Shown here piece after piece: positions 7,287 through 17,132 of a stretch of 64,000 bases of DNA. The notes beneath the pieces are model-generated. The model searched no databases, was not told the origin of the DNA, and saw only the letters and a program-made list of their open reading frames with translations. The stretch's first letter is position 1; each line of letters starts with the position of its first letter. Source of the stretch: DATAOG01 sp963798075 (GTDB lineage Bacteria; Pseudomonadota; Alphaproteobacteria; Geminicoccales; Geminicoccaceae); contig CAWCRU010000001.1 of assembly GCA_963798075.1 (NCBI GenBank), positions 62,001 through 126,000 on the forward strand, written 5' to 3'. The position numbers and the translations under genes were made by a program.

Positions 7287-8445
7287 CCCCGAGGGGGCGT
7301 CGCCTGACCGCCGTCGCGGCCAGCGTCTGGACCACCTCGAGGTTCGCGGCCTGACCCGCGCCGGCGCTCTCGCCGGCCAGCGCCGCGGGGGCGATCTGGC
7401 CGGCGTCCGCTGTCCCGGCGCTCGCCAGAGCGGTCGCCGACGCCGGGCTCTGAGGCAGCTGCAGCGTGAGATCGCTCACGCCGCTGCGAGTGCCGTCGAC
7501 GCCGGCTTGCGGTGCCGCCGTCACCACCCCGTCGGCCGCCGCCCGATCCGCCGATCCCGCCGTGGCCGGGACGCCCGCAATGCCGGTCGCGGCCGCGAGC
7601 CCGACCGGCGGCTCGCCGGCACTCGCCGTCGCGACGGCCGCGGCCGGATCGGCATCGGCGACCTCGCTCGCGCGCGCGGCGGCCGAAACCACCAGTGGTG
7701 CGTCATCGAGGACGTCGTAATAGAGCGCGAAGCCGTCAGTCGACCGCAGCCGCACGAGGTGATCGCGGCGCCCGGCCGGCACCGGCATTCCGATCGAGAC
7801 CACCGCGTAGCGTGAATAGGGCGGATGAAACTTTTGATATCTGTCTTTGGCGTAGGCGTGCTGGGCCAGCTTGGCGAAGCTGCGGAGGTCGCTTTTCTCC
7901 GAGGTGGCGTTGGCGTTGATCGCCAAAACGGCGGCAATCGCAAGAACGGGCGCGGCCCAGAGCGGCCGCCCCGCGAGGGTCCGCAGATACCGCCGCAGCG
8001 ACGGCTGGTCGGGCCATGGCGCGGTCAGCGGCAGACTGTCGTCAGCCGGCGCCCGCCATCTGCCGAGCACCGTCTGGTGGATGAAATCGAAGATCATCTT
8101 GAGCAGGTAGCCACAGCACGCCGCTACCAGCAGCAGGATGATCCCGAAGATCGCGAATAGGACGACGAAGCTCGGGTCGACCGCCACCCGCAAGAAGCCG
8201 AACGGGGCCAGCAAGTAATCGCCGAGCCCGGCGTAGCGCAGGTAGTCGAGGTCGAAATACGACCAGAATTTCCAGTCCGCATAGAGACCGAGGAGCGCCG
8301 CGACGAGATAGGCGGCAAGCGCCACCGCCAGATACTGCGGGCGCAGATAGCGGCTGCAGGAAACCCACCAGCCGTGATCGGCGGCAGACCCGGCATCGGG
8401 GTCAGCCTGATCGTCGGGATCTGACTGTTGCGCGGCGCTGCTCAT
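6964..8445 (-). CDS. N-terminal membrane part of the same OmpA-domain protein (frameshifted near 7290)
   Basis: Starts at ATG 8445 behind GGGAGGGGAAAAAAAG. Three hydrophobic helices are visible: YLAVALAAYLVAALLG (about 36-52), FVVLFAIFGIILLLVAACCGYLL (read in two blocks, about 90-113) and LWAAPVLAIAAVLAI (about 155-170). A periplasmic Ala-rich region follows. The meaningful reading ends near 7300; beyond it the frame is Arg/Gly-rich junk overlapping the OmpA part. A one-base slip in CCCCCTCGGGGG around 7290-7300 would fuse the two into a protein of about 760 residues. The layout resembles cell-envelope anchor proteins, but no family is assigned. Confidence 0.6.
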   Translation of the reverse strand: MSSAAQQSDPDDQADPDAGSAADHGWWVSCSRYLRPQYLAVALAAYLVAALLGLYADWKFWSYFDLDYLRYAGLGDYLLAPFGFLRVAVDPSFVVLFAIFGIILLLVAACCGYLLKMIFDFIHQTVLGRWRAPADDSLPLTAPWPDQPSLRRYLRTLAGRPLWAAPVLAIAAVLAINANATSEKSDLRSFAKLAQHAYAKDRYQKFHPPYSRYAVVSIGMPVPAGRRDHLVRLRSTDGFALYYDVLDDAPLVVSAAARASEVADADPAAAVATASAGEPPVGLAAATGIAGVPATAGSADRAAADGVVTAAPQAGVDGTRSGVSDLTLQLPQSPASATALASAGTADAGQIAPAALAGESAGAGQAANLEVVQTLAATAVRRRPLGGGSPARLLRARGAASGLRCGNAQGRTRGDRDQSSPVGGVPRRLEVLHGPDGRRHRRDPQVHHRARRQPEADRSGLRSAVRAAGRGRAGRLCRLPGAYRGPAAAVRGR

Positions 8446-8680
8446 CTTTTTTTCCCCTCCCGGCAGACACCGCGAGGTCAGGACGCAAAGATTGACACTC
8501 CCTCGACCGTAAGAAAGCTCAAGGCGAGATGCCCTGCAAGAGCATTTTCGCCAAACTCGGGTAAAAATCTCGCCACAGTTGCGGGCGTGCAACAGCCGAT
8601 TGCGCCCGCGCCACAGTGACATCGCGGTGACAGGCGCATGACGACGACCGCCGCCGGGGCGCCCGGCGTTGCGCGGGGCC

Positions 8681-9376
8681 TTACCGCCTGGCGTATTGCT
8701 GGCGGCCGAACATGACTTCCCAGGCCGCCTTGTCGGTCTTCAGATCGCGCCGCCGATCGGCCAGCACCTGGACGCCCCGCTCGACCGCCGGGCGGGCCGC
8801 GATCTGGTCGAACCAGCGCACGAAGTTCGGGTATTCGGCGCGCTCGACCCCCTGGCGCTCCGGGAACCGGGTCCAGGGCCAGATCGCGATGTCGGCGATC
8901 GTGTAGTCGCCGCCGGCAATGTACGCGCTCTCGCCGAGGCGGCGGTCGAGCACGCCATAGAGGCGGTTGGCTTCGTTCTGGTAGCGGTTGCGCGCGTACT
9001 CGATGTCATCGGGCGCATACTGCAGGAAATGGTGCGCCTGGCCCAGCATCGGGCCGATGCTGCCCATCTGGAACATCAGCCACTGCAACGTGGCGTAGCG
9101 CTGCCGCGGCGCCTTCGCGAGGAACTTGCCGGTCTTCTCGGCCAGATAGATCAGGATCGCGCCGGACTCGAAGATCGCGAGCGGCTCGCCATCGGGACCA
9201 TCCGGATCGACCATCGCCGGCATCTTGTTGTTCGGCGAGATCTTGAGGAACTCGGGCTTGAACTGGTCGCCGGCGCCGATGTCGATCGGGATCACGGTGT
9301 AGGCGAGCCCGCATTCCTCGAGCATGATGTGGATCTTGTGGCCGTTCGGGGTCGGCCAGGTGTAGAGGTCGATCAT
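8681..9376 (-). CDS. Glutathione S-transferase family protein, YfcG/YghU-like disulfide reductase
   Basis: A 231-residue GST-fold protein. The thioredoxin-like domain begins MIDLYTWPTPNGHKI, which matches the Nu-class YfcG/YghU group where Thr/Asn contact glutathione. NKMPAMVDP supplies the cis-proline and ESGAILIYLAEK the gamma-glutamyl-binding region (about 69-80). The all-helical C-terminal domain runs from about 95 to 215 and contains the conserved YTIADIAIWPW. Such enzymes have glutathione-dependent disulfide-bond oxidoreductase activity. It is a single gene with 235 bp to the next minus-strand gene. Confidence 0.88.
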   Translation of the reverse strand: MIDLYTWPTPNGHKIHIMLEECGLAYTVIPIDIGAGDQFKPEFLKISPNNKMPAMVDPDGPDGEPLAIFESGAILIYLAEKTGKFLAKAPRQRYATLQWLMFQMGSIGPMLGQAHHFLQYAPDDIEYARNRYQNEANRLYGVLDRRLGESAYIAGGDYTIADIAIWPWTRFPERQGVERAEYPNFVRWFDQIAARPAVERGVQVLADRRRDLKTDKAAWEVMFGRQQYARR

Positions 9377-9546
9377 GACGGGCTCCTTCCGGTTCGCGCG
9401 TGGCGCGCGGCAGCATAGCGGGCGCGGGCGGGCTGCATAGCCCCGATCGGGTCGCGACCGCGCGAGCCTTTCGACGCGGGACCGGGGCGGCTCCGACGCG
9501 CGAGCGCTCTTAAGTCCGGGCGGGCTTCGGTCTATGCTCTCCGGCC

Positions 9547-10267
9547 ATGACGCAAAGCAATTCCGACCCGCGACCGCCCTCCGGCGCCCCCGAGCGCGTG
9601 CTGCTCACGCGCGAGAGCATCCGGAGCGGCGAGGTGCACAAGCTGATCGCCGCGCATGGCCTCGAGATGCGCGTGCTGTCGGCGGACGAGCTCCTTGCCT
9701 CGCGCCGGGCGACGCTCGCCGGCGTCGATCTCGCCGCCGGCGTCTGGCTGTTCGGCTACGGCTCGCTGATCTGGAACCCCGCCTTCCACTTCACCGAGCG
9801 CCTGACCGGCCGGATCTGGGGCTATCACCGGCGCTTCTGCCTCTGGACCCACCTCGGGCGCGGCCGGCCCGAGCGGCCCGGCCTCGTGCTCGGCCTCGAG
9901 CGCGGCGGCTCCTGTCAGGGCGTGGCCTTCCACATCGCGCCCGAAAGCGTCGAGGAAGAGCTCGAGATCGTCTGGCGCCGCGAGATGCTGAGCGGCGCCT
10001 ACCTGCCGCGCTGGGTCGAGGTCCGCGACCGCGGCCCGCCGGGTCCGCGCGATCGCCTTCGTGATCAACCCGGCCCACGAGCGCTACGCGCAGCTGCTCA
10101 CCGACGACGAGATCGCGCAGGTGATCGCGACGGCCTCGGGCTGGCTCGGCCCCTGCGCCGACTACCTGGTCAACACGGTCGACCACCTCGCGACCCTCGG
10201 CATCCACGACCGCCCCCTCGAGCGCCTGCGCGCCCGCGTGCTCGCGCTGCGCGCACCGCCGGCCTAG
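9547..10267 (+). pseudogene. ChaC-like gamma-glutamylcyclotransferase, interrupted by a frameshift
   Basis: The first frame from ATG 9547 gives the ChaC N-terminal half, with WLFGYGSLIWNP (about 60-71, the substrate-binding loop), RRFCLWT and GLVLGLERGGSCQGVAF. After about 10035 homology continues in another frame (AIAFVINPAHERYA, then LVNTVDHLATLGIHD) to the stop at 10267. One base change in GCGGCCCGCCGGG (10031-10043) would restore a protein of about 240 residues. ChaC enzymes cleave glutathione to 5-oxoproline and Cys-Gly. Frameshifts are frequent in this stretch, so sequencing error is as likely as true loss. Confidence 0.7.
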
Positions 10268-10336
10268 CCGGGCTCGACCGTCGCCGGCGATCACTGCTAT
10301 AGCTCGAAGCCGGGCTTTCCGAACGCGGGCTGTGCC

Positions 10337-11799
10337 ATGGCAGACCTCGATCTCGTGATCCGCAGGGGAACCCTGGTCACGGCCGCCGACCGCATGAAGT
10401 GCGATCTCGGCGTCCGCGACGGGCGGATCGTGGCGCTGGCCGAGGATCTGCCGCGGCGCGCGCGCGAGATCGATGCCCGGGGCAAGCTCGTGCTGCCCGG
10501 CGGCGTCGACAGCCACTGCCATATCGAGCAGCTCTCGGGCATGGGCATCTGGAACGCCGACGATTTCGAGAGCGGCACGGTCTCGGCGGCGTTCGGCGGC
10601 ACCACGACGGTGATCCCGTTCGCGGCCCAGCACCACGGGCAGGCGATGCGCGAGGTGGTCGCCGACTACCGCGAGCGCGCCAGCAAGGCCGTGATCGACC
10701 ATGCCTTCCACATGATCGTCTCGGACCCGACCGAGAGCGTGATGGCGCAGCTGCCCGGGCTGATCCGGGAGGGCTACAGCTCGCTCAAGCTGTTCATGAC
10801 CTATCCCCTGCTGCGCCTCGACGACGCGCAGATGCTCGATCTTTTGACGCTCGCCCGCGCCGAGGGCGCCATGGTCTCGGTCCACGCCGAGAACGACGCC
10901 ATGCTCGCCTGGACCGCGCGCCGCCTGCTCGCGCGCGGCCATCGGGCACCCCGCTACCACGCCATCAGCCACCCCCGGATCGCCGAGGCCGAGGCGGTCG
11001 ACGCGGCTCATCGCCATGGCCGCGCTGGTCGACCAGCCGGTCGTCGTCTTCCACGTCACGACCGAGGCCTCGATGGCGGCCATCCGGGACGCCCAGACCC
11101 GCGGCCAGAAGCTGTTCGCCGAGACCTGCCCGCAATATCTCTTGCTGAGTGCGACCGACCTCGACAAGCCCGGCCTCGAGGGAGCGAAGTGGATGTTCAG
11201 CCCGCCGGCGCGCGAGCGTGCGGATCAGGAAGCGATCTGGCGGGGTGTCCAAAACGGCACCTTCCAGATGGTCACCTCCGACCACGCCCCCTACCGGTTC
11301 GACGAGACCGGCAAGCTCGCGCGCGGGAAAGACCCCGACTTCAAGCAGATCGCGAACGGCATCCCCGGCATCGAGCTGCGCCTGCCGCTCCTGTTCTCCG
11401 AAGGGGTCGCAAAAGGCCGGATCGAGCTCGAGCGCTTCGTCGAGCTCGCCTGCACCAATCCCGCCAGGATCTACGGCCTGCATCCGAGGAAAGGCACGAT
11501 CGCGATCGGCTCCGACGCGGACATCGCGATCTGGGACCCTGACAAGACGGTCCTGATCACCGATGCCACCACCCGCGACCGGGCCGGCTATTGCCCCTAT
11601 GCCGGCATGACGGTCACGGGCTGGCCGGTCACCGTGCTTGCGCGCGGCGAGGTGATCGTGGATCGCGGCGAGCTTCTGGCCGAACGCGGTCGCGGCCGTT
11701 TCCTGCCGCGCGCCGCCGGACCCGCGGCCCGGCCGCTCGGGCGCCTCGAGCCCGAGCTCGACCCGGAGCGCAACTTCGGTGCCAATGCTTCTCGATTGA
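10337..11799 (+). CDS. D-hydantoinase/dihydropyrimidinase, frameshifted near 11000
   Basis: Cyclic amidohydrolase that opens 5-substituted hydantoins or dihydropyrimidines to N-carbamoyl amino acids. The first part (10337 to about 11000) shows the metal-binding GGVDSHCHIEQ (about 55-65) and the carboxylated lysine in SSLKLFMTYP (about Lys150). The second part, in another frame from about 11001, continues RLIAMAALV, HVTTEA, ETCPQYL, TSDHAPY, NPARIYGLHP and GSDADIAIWD. One indel at about 11000 rejoins them. The second frame has no stop before 12815, so another error near 11790 is probable; I place the end at the TGA 11797-11799. The partner carbamoylase is at 14481. Confidence 0.78.
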
Positions 11800-11813
11800 G
11801 CCTCGGGTCCGGG

Positions 11814-12201
11814 GTGCGGGCGGGCACGACGCCCTGCGCGCCGCCGGTACGGCTGGCTCGCCGCCCTCTCGCTGCTGCTGCAGGGCTGGCTGCCGGTCGT
11901 CCTCGAGGCCTCCCTGGTTGCGGGCCATGGCGGCAACCCTCACGCGCATCACATGGCCCCGGGGCGGCCGGCGCCGATGGCCGCCGCGTCCAGGCCGATC
12001 CCGGTCCCGGTATGCCCGGTCACCCACGATCCGATCTGCCTGTGCGCGATCTTCGTCAGCTCGCTGACGCCGGAGCTGGTGCCGGCGCCGGCGCCGGCCC
12101 CGGCGCGCAGGGGCGGGCGCCGCCGCCCGCCGCGCCGAAGGCCGGCCCCCTCGCGGCCGATGGCGCCGTTCGACGCGCGCGCGCCGCCGGCTCGCGGCTG
12201 A
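11814..12201 (+). CDS. Possible small secreted/membrane protein of the copper cluster (start unresolved)
   Basis: The frame ending at 12201 encodes a hydrophobic leader (YGWLAALSLLLQGWLPVV), a His-rich stretch (HGGNPHAHHM) and a CPVTHDPICLC motif before a Pro/Ala/Arg-rich tail. This resembles small DUF2946-like proteins often found beside copC/copD, but I cannot confirm the family. The frame has no good start before ATG 11953, which would remove the leader. A GTG at 11814 in another frame would fit if one base were miscalled. His and Cys content and position suggest metal handling. Confidence 0.35.
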
Positions 12202-12278
12202 TCTTCGCCCTTTTGTGCCCGCGCCTGGCCCTGGTGGCCGGCCCGGGCTGGTCATGCGATCTCAGTCGGAGACGAGCG

Positions 12279-12815
12279 ATGGTTCGTCCACTTGCCGCTG
12301 CCGGACTCGGTAGCGCCTTGCTGCTCGCACCCCACGTGGTGGCGGCGCATGTCACCCTGGAACACCAGGAAGCTTTCCCGAACAGCTCCTACAAGGCCGT
12401 GCTGCGCGTACCGCATGGCTGCGAGGGCAAACCCACGACCGCGATCCGGGTCCAGATCCCCGAAGGCCTGATCGCGGTCAAGCCGATGCCCAAGCCCGGC
12501 TGGCAGCTGGCGGTCATCAAAGGCAAATACGACCATCCCTACGAGTACGAGGGCAGCGAGCTCACCGAAGGGGTCAAGGAGGTCGACTGGACCGGCGGCG
12601 ATCTCGCCGATGATTTCTACGACGAGTTCGTGTTCACGGGCCGGCTGACCGACCTCGCCCCCGATACGGTGCTGAGCTTCCCGACCGTGCAGGAATGCAA
12701 GGGTGCGGTGCAGCGCTGGATCGATATTCCGGCACCCGGCCAGGACCCGGACGAGCTCGCGGCGCCGGCACCGCAGCTCACCATCATCGAGGGCGAGGGC
12801 GAGGACGCCGACTGA
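12279..12815 (+). CDS. YcnI-like copper-binding protein (DUF1775)
   Basis: A 178-residue exported protein. Residues 1-24 form a signal peptide (LAAAGLGSALLLAPHVVA) and the mature protein begins at or near AHVTLE. In YcnI proteins the N-terminal His of the mature chain binds Cu(II). The DUF1775 core is clear: VPHGCEGKPTTAIRVQIPEG (about 48-67), KPMPKPGW and DEFVFTGRLTD. The ATG at 12279 has GGAG upstream, although the frame is open far upstream into the hydantoinase. It is followed 10 bp later by copCD, so the two probably act together in periplasmic copper handling. Confidence 0.85.
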   Translation: MVRPLAAAGLGSALLLAPHVVAAHVTLEHQEAFPNSSYKAVLRVPHGCEGKPTTAIRVQIPEGLIAVKPMPKPGWQLAVIKGKYDHPYEYEGSELTEGVKEVDWTGGDLADDFYDEFVFTGRLTDLAPDTVLSFPTVQECKGAVQRWIDIPAPGQDPDELAAPAPQLTIIEGEGEDAD

Positions 12816-12825
12816 ACCCGGCCGC

Positions 12826-14447
12826 ATGGTCGGCCGGCACCGGTCGCCGGGGCGGCATGTCCTGATCGGCGCCCTCTTCGCGGCGCTGGCAATCGCCATC
12901 CTGGCGGCCGCGGCCGAGGCGCACGCGGTCCTGCTCGAGACGACGCCGGCGGCGGGCGCGGTGGTTGCGAGCGCGCCCGACGCCATCGTGCTGCGCTTCA
13001 ACGAGCCGGTCCGCCCGATCAGCGTCCGGGTCCTGCGCGCCGCGGACGAGGCCGCCCTGCCGCTGCCGCCGGCGCAGGCGATCGACACGCGCCTGAGCGT
13101 GGCGCTGCCCGACGGCCTCCCCGAGGGGAGCTATGTCCCGAGCTACCGGGTGACCTCGGCCGACGGCCACCCGGTCGCCGGCAGCTTCGTCTTCAGCGTC
13201 GGCGCGGCGCAGGACGCGACAATCGGGTCGGCGGCCGATCCCTACGACGTTGCCTGGCAATGGCTTGGCGTGGCGGCGCACTCGCTCTGGTACGGCAGCC
13301 TGCTGCTGGCCGCCGGCCTCGCCCTCTTCCTCGCCCTGATCCGCGCGCCGCCCGATCTGGCGCCCCGGCTCGGCCGCTGCCTGGTCGGGCTGGCGCTCGC
13401 CGGCATCGCGAGCGGTCCTTTGCTGCTGGCCGCGGAAGGCGGCGCCCTGCTCGGCGGCCCGCCCGGGTCGCTCATGCACGCCGAGGTCTGGCAGCTGGCG
13501 TTCGGCTCTTCGGTGCTCTGGACGGTTGCGACCGGCGGCGCGGGGCTCGCGGTGCTCACCCTCGCGCGCCGGCGGCGATCGCCGCTGCTCGCCGGCGCGC
13601 TGCTGGTGGCGCTGAGCTTCGGGCTCTCCGGCCACGCCGCGACCGCCGGCCCGCGCTGGCTCACCGTGCCGGCGCTCGGCCTGCATGTGTTGAGCGCGGC
13701 CTTCTGGGTCGGCGCCCTCTGGCCCTTGCTGCTGGCGCTCCGCGGCGCCGAAGCGAAGGCCCAGCTGGAAGCCTTCTCGAGGCTCGCGATCGCCGCCGTC
13801 GTCTGCCTGATCCTCGCCGGCAGCGTACTGGCCGTCCTTCAGCTCGGGCATGTCTCGGCCCTGATCGAGGACGCCTACGGCCGGCGCCTGCTCGCCAAGC
13901 TCAGCCTCGTGGCGGGGCTGCTCGGCCTCGCCGCGGTCAACCGGCTGGTGTTGACCCCGGCGCTCGGGCGCGGCGGAGGCGCCCGCCGCCGGCTGCGGCT
14001 GACCATCGGGACGGAGCTCGCGCTGGCGGCCGGCGTGATCGTGCTGACCGCGAGCCTGGGCGCGGTGCCGCCGCCGCGCGCGCTGGCCTTGCAGACGGCT
14101 GCGCAGGGCGGCGGCCGGGGACCACCCGACTATGCGACCTACGCCACCGCCCGGGGCTTCCATCTGATCCTGGTCGCGACGCCGGCGACCGCCGGCGCCA
14201 ACCGGATCGATCTCTACGTCACCGGCGCCGCCGGCCGACCGGCGAAGCCAAGGCCGCGACGCTGTCCGCAAGCCTGCCCGAGCGCAACGTCGAGGCCCTC
14301 CATGTCGAGGCGCTGCCGGTCGAGCCCGGACACTGGCGCGCCAGTCTCAGCCTGCCGCTCGCCGGCAGCTGGCAGCTGCACGCCGATCTCCTGATCGATG
14401 ATTTTACAAAGCTCGGCTTTCGGACCAGGATCGAGGTCGAACGCTGA
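12826..14447 (+). CDS. CopC-CopD fusion copper resistance protein, frameshifted near 14245
   Basis: An exported CopC domain is fused to a CopD membrane domain. After a signal peptide (about 1-33) the mature CopC part starts HAVLLETTPAAG, placing a copper-binding His at the N terminus, and ends with SADGHPVAGSFVFSV. About eight hydrophobic helices of the CopD domain follow (about 145-420), then a periplasmic FixH/YtkA-like tail. The tail continues in another frame (LSASLPERNVEALHVEALP to RIEVER) after about 14245, so one indel breaks the gene. CopCD systems import or sequester copper across the inner membrane. It lies directly after the ycnI-like gene. Confidence 0.82.
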
Positions 14448-14480
14448 GGCCGGCTGGCCCTGCCGGGCCGGGAGGAACCC

Positions 14481-15419
14481 ATGCCGAGAAAGATCAGGAT
14501 CGCTGCCGCCCAGCTCGGCCCGATCCAGCTCGCGGACGAGCGCGCGAGTGTGGTCCGGCGGCTGTGCGCGATGCTGCGCGAGGCCCACGGCATGGGCGCG
14601 AAGCTCGTGGTCTTTCCCGAGCTCGCGCTCACCACCTTCTTCCCGCGCTACTGGTACGACGACATCCGCGAGATCGACGCCTGGTTCGAGAGCGAGATGC
14701 CGAACGCCGCCACGGCGCCCTTGTTCGATCTCGCCCGCGATCTCGGCCTCGGCTTCTATCTGGGCTATGCCGAACTCGCCCGCGAGGCAGGCGCCGTGCA
14801 TCGCTACAATACGGCCGTGCTGGTCGGCCCCGACGGCCAGATCATCGGCAAATATCGCAAGGTCCATCTGCCGGGCCACGCCGACCATCGCGACGGCATC
14901 CCCTTCCAGCATCTCGAGAAACGCTATTTCGAGGTCGGCAACCTCGGCTTTCCGGTCTGGCGCGCGTTCGATGCGATCGTCGGCATGCTGATCTGCAACG
15001 ACCGGCGCTGGCCCGAGGCGTACCGGGTCCTGGGCCTGCAAGGGGTCGAGCTGGTGCTGCTCGGCTACAACACCCCGACCCGCAACATCTACCACCCCGA
15101 GCCCTGGCACCTGCGCATGTTCCACAACCGCCTCGTGGTCCAGGCGGGCGCCTATCAGAACGGCGCCTGGGTGATCGCGGTCGCGAAGGCGGGCGAGGAG
15201 GACGGCCACGGCCTGATCGGCGGCTCGTGCATCGTCGCGCCGACCGGCGAGATCATGGCGCAGGCGCTGACCGAGGACGACGAAGTGATCGTCTTCGACT
15301 GCGACCTCGACCTCTGCGACCACTACAAGACCACGATCTTCGCCTTCGACCAGCACCGCCGGATCGAGCATTACGGCCTGATCACCGAACGCACCGGCGC
15401 GATCCCGCCGCCCGAGTGA
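14481..15419 (+). CDS. N-carbamoyl-D-amino acid hydrolase (nitrilase superfamily)
   Basis: A 312-residue carbon-nitrogen hydrolase that converts N-carbamoyl-D-amino acids to D-amino acids, CO2 and ammonia. The catalytic triad falls exactly where known D-carbamoylases have it: Glu47 (VVFPE), Lys127 (GKYRK) and Cys172 (MLICNDRRWPE). NTPTRN and HNRLVVQAGAYQNGAW are also typical. With the hydantoinase at 10337 and the racemase at 17832 it completes the hydantoin-to-D-amino-acid route. The copper cluster lies between it and the hydantoinase. GGGAGG sits close upstream of the ATG. Confidence 0.9.
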   Translation: MPRKIRIAAAQLGPIQLADERASVVRRLCAMLREAHGMGAKLVVFPELALTTFFPRYWYDDIREIDAWFESEMPNAATAPLFDLARDLGLGFYLGYAELAREAGAVHRYNTAVLVGPDGQIIGKYRKVHLPGHADHRDGIPFQHLEKRYFEVGNLGFPVWRAFDAIVGMLICNDRRWPEAYRVLGLQGVELVLLGYNTPTRNIYHPEPWHLRMFHNRLVVQAGAYQNGAWVIAVAKAGEEDGHGLIGGSCIVAPTGEIMAQALTEDDEVIVFDCDLDLCDHYKTTIFAFDQHRRIEHYGLITERTGAIPPPE

Positions 15420-15437
15420 TCTTTCGAGCCCTGGGAC

Positions 15438-16284
15438 ATGGTCGAACGCGGCGAGATCGACCGGGTCATCCGCTTCTACGAGACCCATCCGATCAACGAG
15501 CAGCAGATCCTGCACGATCTCGCGCGCGACGGCGTGGCGCTGGACGGGCTCACCGAAGCGGTCCTCCAGCGCTACGACCAGGACCACTTCGGCGGCCTCG
15601 AGGCGGTCGACGTCCTGGCCGGCAAGGCCGCGATCGGCAGGGATACGCACGTCCTCGACGTCTGCAGCGGCATGGGCGGCCCGGCCCGCTATCTGGCGTT
15701 CCACCACGGCTGCCGGGTGACCGGCCTCGACATCACGGAGAGCCGCCATGAGGGCGCGGTCCGGCTGACCGAGATGGTCGGGCCTCGGGAACCGGGTCGA
15801 CTTCCGGCTCGGCAATGCGCTCGAGATGCCGTTCGCGGCCGCGAGCTTCGACGTCGTGCTCGGCCAGGAGGCGTTCTGTCATATTCCGGCCAAGCCGCGC
15901 CTGATCGCCGAATGCGCGCGCGTGGTGAAGCCCTCGGGTGTGCTCGCGTTCACCGACATCCTGCGGCGCCCCGCCCTGACGCCCGGAGCCTCTGCGCGCC
16001 TCGAGCGCGAGATGACCTTCCTCTCGCTCGAGAGCATCGAGGGCTATGCCCGGCTGCTCGCAGCCAGCGGCTGCACGCTGCTCGAGCAGGACGACCTCAG
16101 CGCCTGGTGGACCCTGATCCTCGAGCAGCGGCTCGAGATGTATCGCGGCCTGCAGGCGACCACGGTCGAGAAATTCGGCGCCGAGCACTTCCGAAGATGG
16201 GACGACACTTACGCCTTCTTCGTCGGCCTGTTCGCCGAGGGCCAGCTCGGCGGCGGCCGGTTCCTTGCCCGGCGCGACGGCTGA
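15438..16284 (+). CDS. SAM-dependent class I methyltransferase, frameshifted at about 15783
   Basis: The first frame holds the SAM-binding motif I VLDVCSGMGGPARYL (about 73-87) and VTGLDIT. Homology then moves to another frame: LGNRVDFRLGNALEMPFAAASFDVVL through CHIPAKPRLIAECARVVKPSG to the stop at 16284. One surplus C in GGTCGGGCCTCGGG (about 15777-15790) explains the break; the repaired protein has about 281 residues. The GMGGPARYLA form resembles glycine/sarcosine-type N-methyltransferases, but the substrate is not determined. It begins 18 bp after the carbamoylase, suggesting co-transcription. Confidence 0.72.
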
Positions 16285-16287
16285 AGC

Positions 16288-16944
16288 TCACCCGACCGGG
16301 TGGCGCGGGTCGACCAGCTCGTGGCGCGAGCGCCACTCGGGCTTGACGTAGTTGACGATGATCGAGCGGCGGATGCCCCTGATCGGTCGCTCGCGGAAGC
16401 CGTGCCAGCTGTCGTCGCCCGGCACGAAAACGAGCGCCGAGTTGAAGACCGCCGGCACCGTCGTGGCGAGGGTCAGCGCCCGATCCAAGAGATCTGTGCC
16501 CCAGGCCTCGGCATCCGGGCCCTGCGAGAGGTAGACCTGGATCGTGAGCAGCTTGGCGCCGATGTCGGTATGCGGCGCGAGCCAGAAGCCGGCCCCGTCC
16601 TGACAGTACTCGATGCGCAGGAAGCTGCCGGCCAGCTCGATCGCGCACAGCCGCTCGAGGCCGCGCAGGACGAGGGGGTCCATGAACTCCGCCGCGACCT
16701 TGCGGCACACCGAAAAGCGCCGGCAGAGCGCTCCGGAAAAGAACCGCCGGATATGATTGTGGGTCTCGCGCTTGCCCCTGGTGTCGCGGACCGGGCGCGG
16801 CGGCAGGGGCAATGCGATCACCGCGGCGCAGACCTCGGCCGCGAACACGTCGAAGAGGCGCCAGTGCCGGAACGGGGCGCCTCTTTCCTCGCTCCGCTCC
16901 AGGCAGCGCAGCAGCCGCGCTTCGGTCTCGGCCAATACCGCCAT
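16288..16944 (-). CDS. 2-oxoglutarate/Fe(II)-dependent oxygenase-like protein
   Basis: A 218-residue protein with a double-stranded beta-helix iron site: PHTD (HxD, about residues 118-121), a distal His in DSWHGF (about 177-182) and an Arg about ten residues later (GIRRSIIVNY) to bind 2-oxoglutarate. Such enzymes hydroxylate small molecules or proteins; the substrate cannot be read from sequence. I chose the ATG at 16944 because the upstream extension to 17064 is Arg-rich and unlike the family. It is convergent with the methyltransferase gene, with only three bases between stops. Confidence 0.65.
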   Translation of the reverse strand: MAVLAETEARLLRCLERSEERGAPFRHWRLFDVFAAEVCAAVIALPLPPRPVRDTRGKRETHNHIRRFFSGALCRRFSVCRKVAAEFMDPLVLRGLERLCAIELAGSFLRIEYCQDGAGFWLAPHTDIGAKLLTIQVYLSQGPDAEAWGTDLLDRALTLATTVPAVFNSALVFVPGDDSWHGFRERPIRGIRRSIIVNYVKPEWRSRHELVDPRHPVG

Positions 16945-17132
16945 CGCGGCGATCCCCCCGGACCCACGGATCTTGGTCCGCCCGATCGCCGGGCAGCGCC
17001 TGTCGAGGCGGCCGCTCCGCCTGGCTTGACAGCGCTGTCCGGGCCACCGAGGCTGACGCGCCATTGGTCACCGAACGCGGGTGATTTGCAAGGGCCAAAA
17101 ACGCGGCTGCTCTCCAGGAAAGCTCCGCCCTG

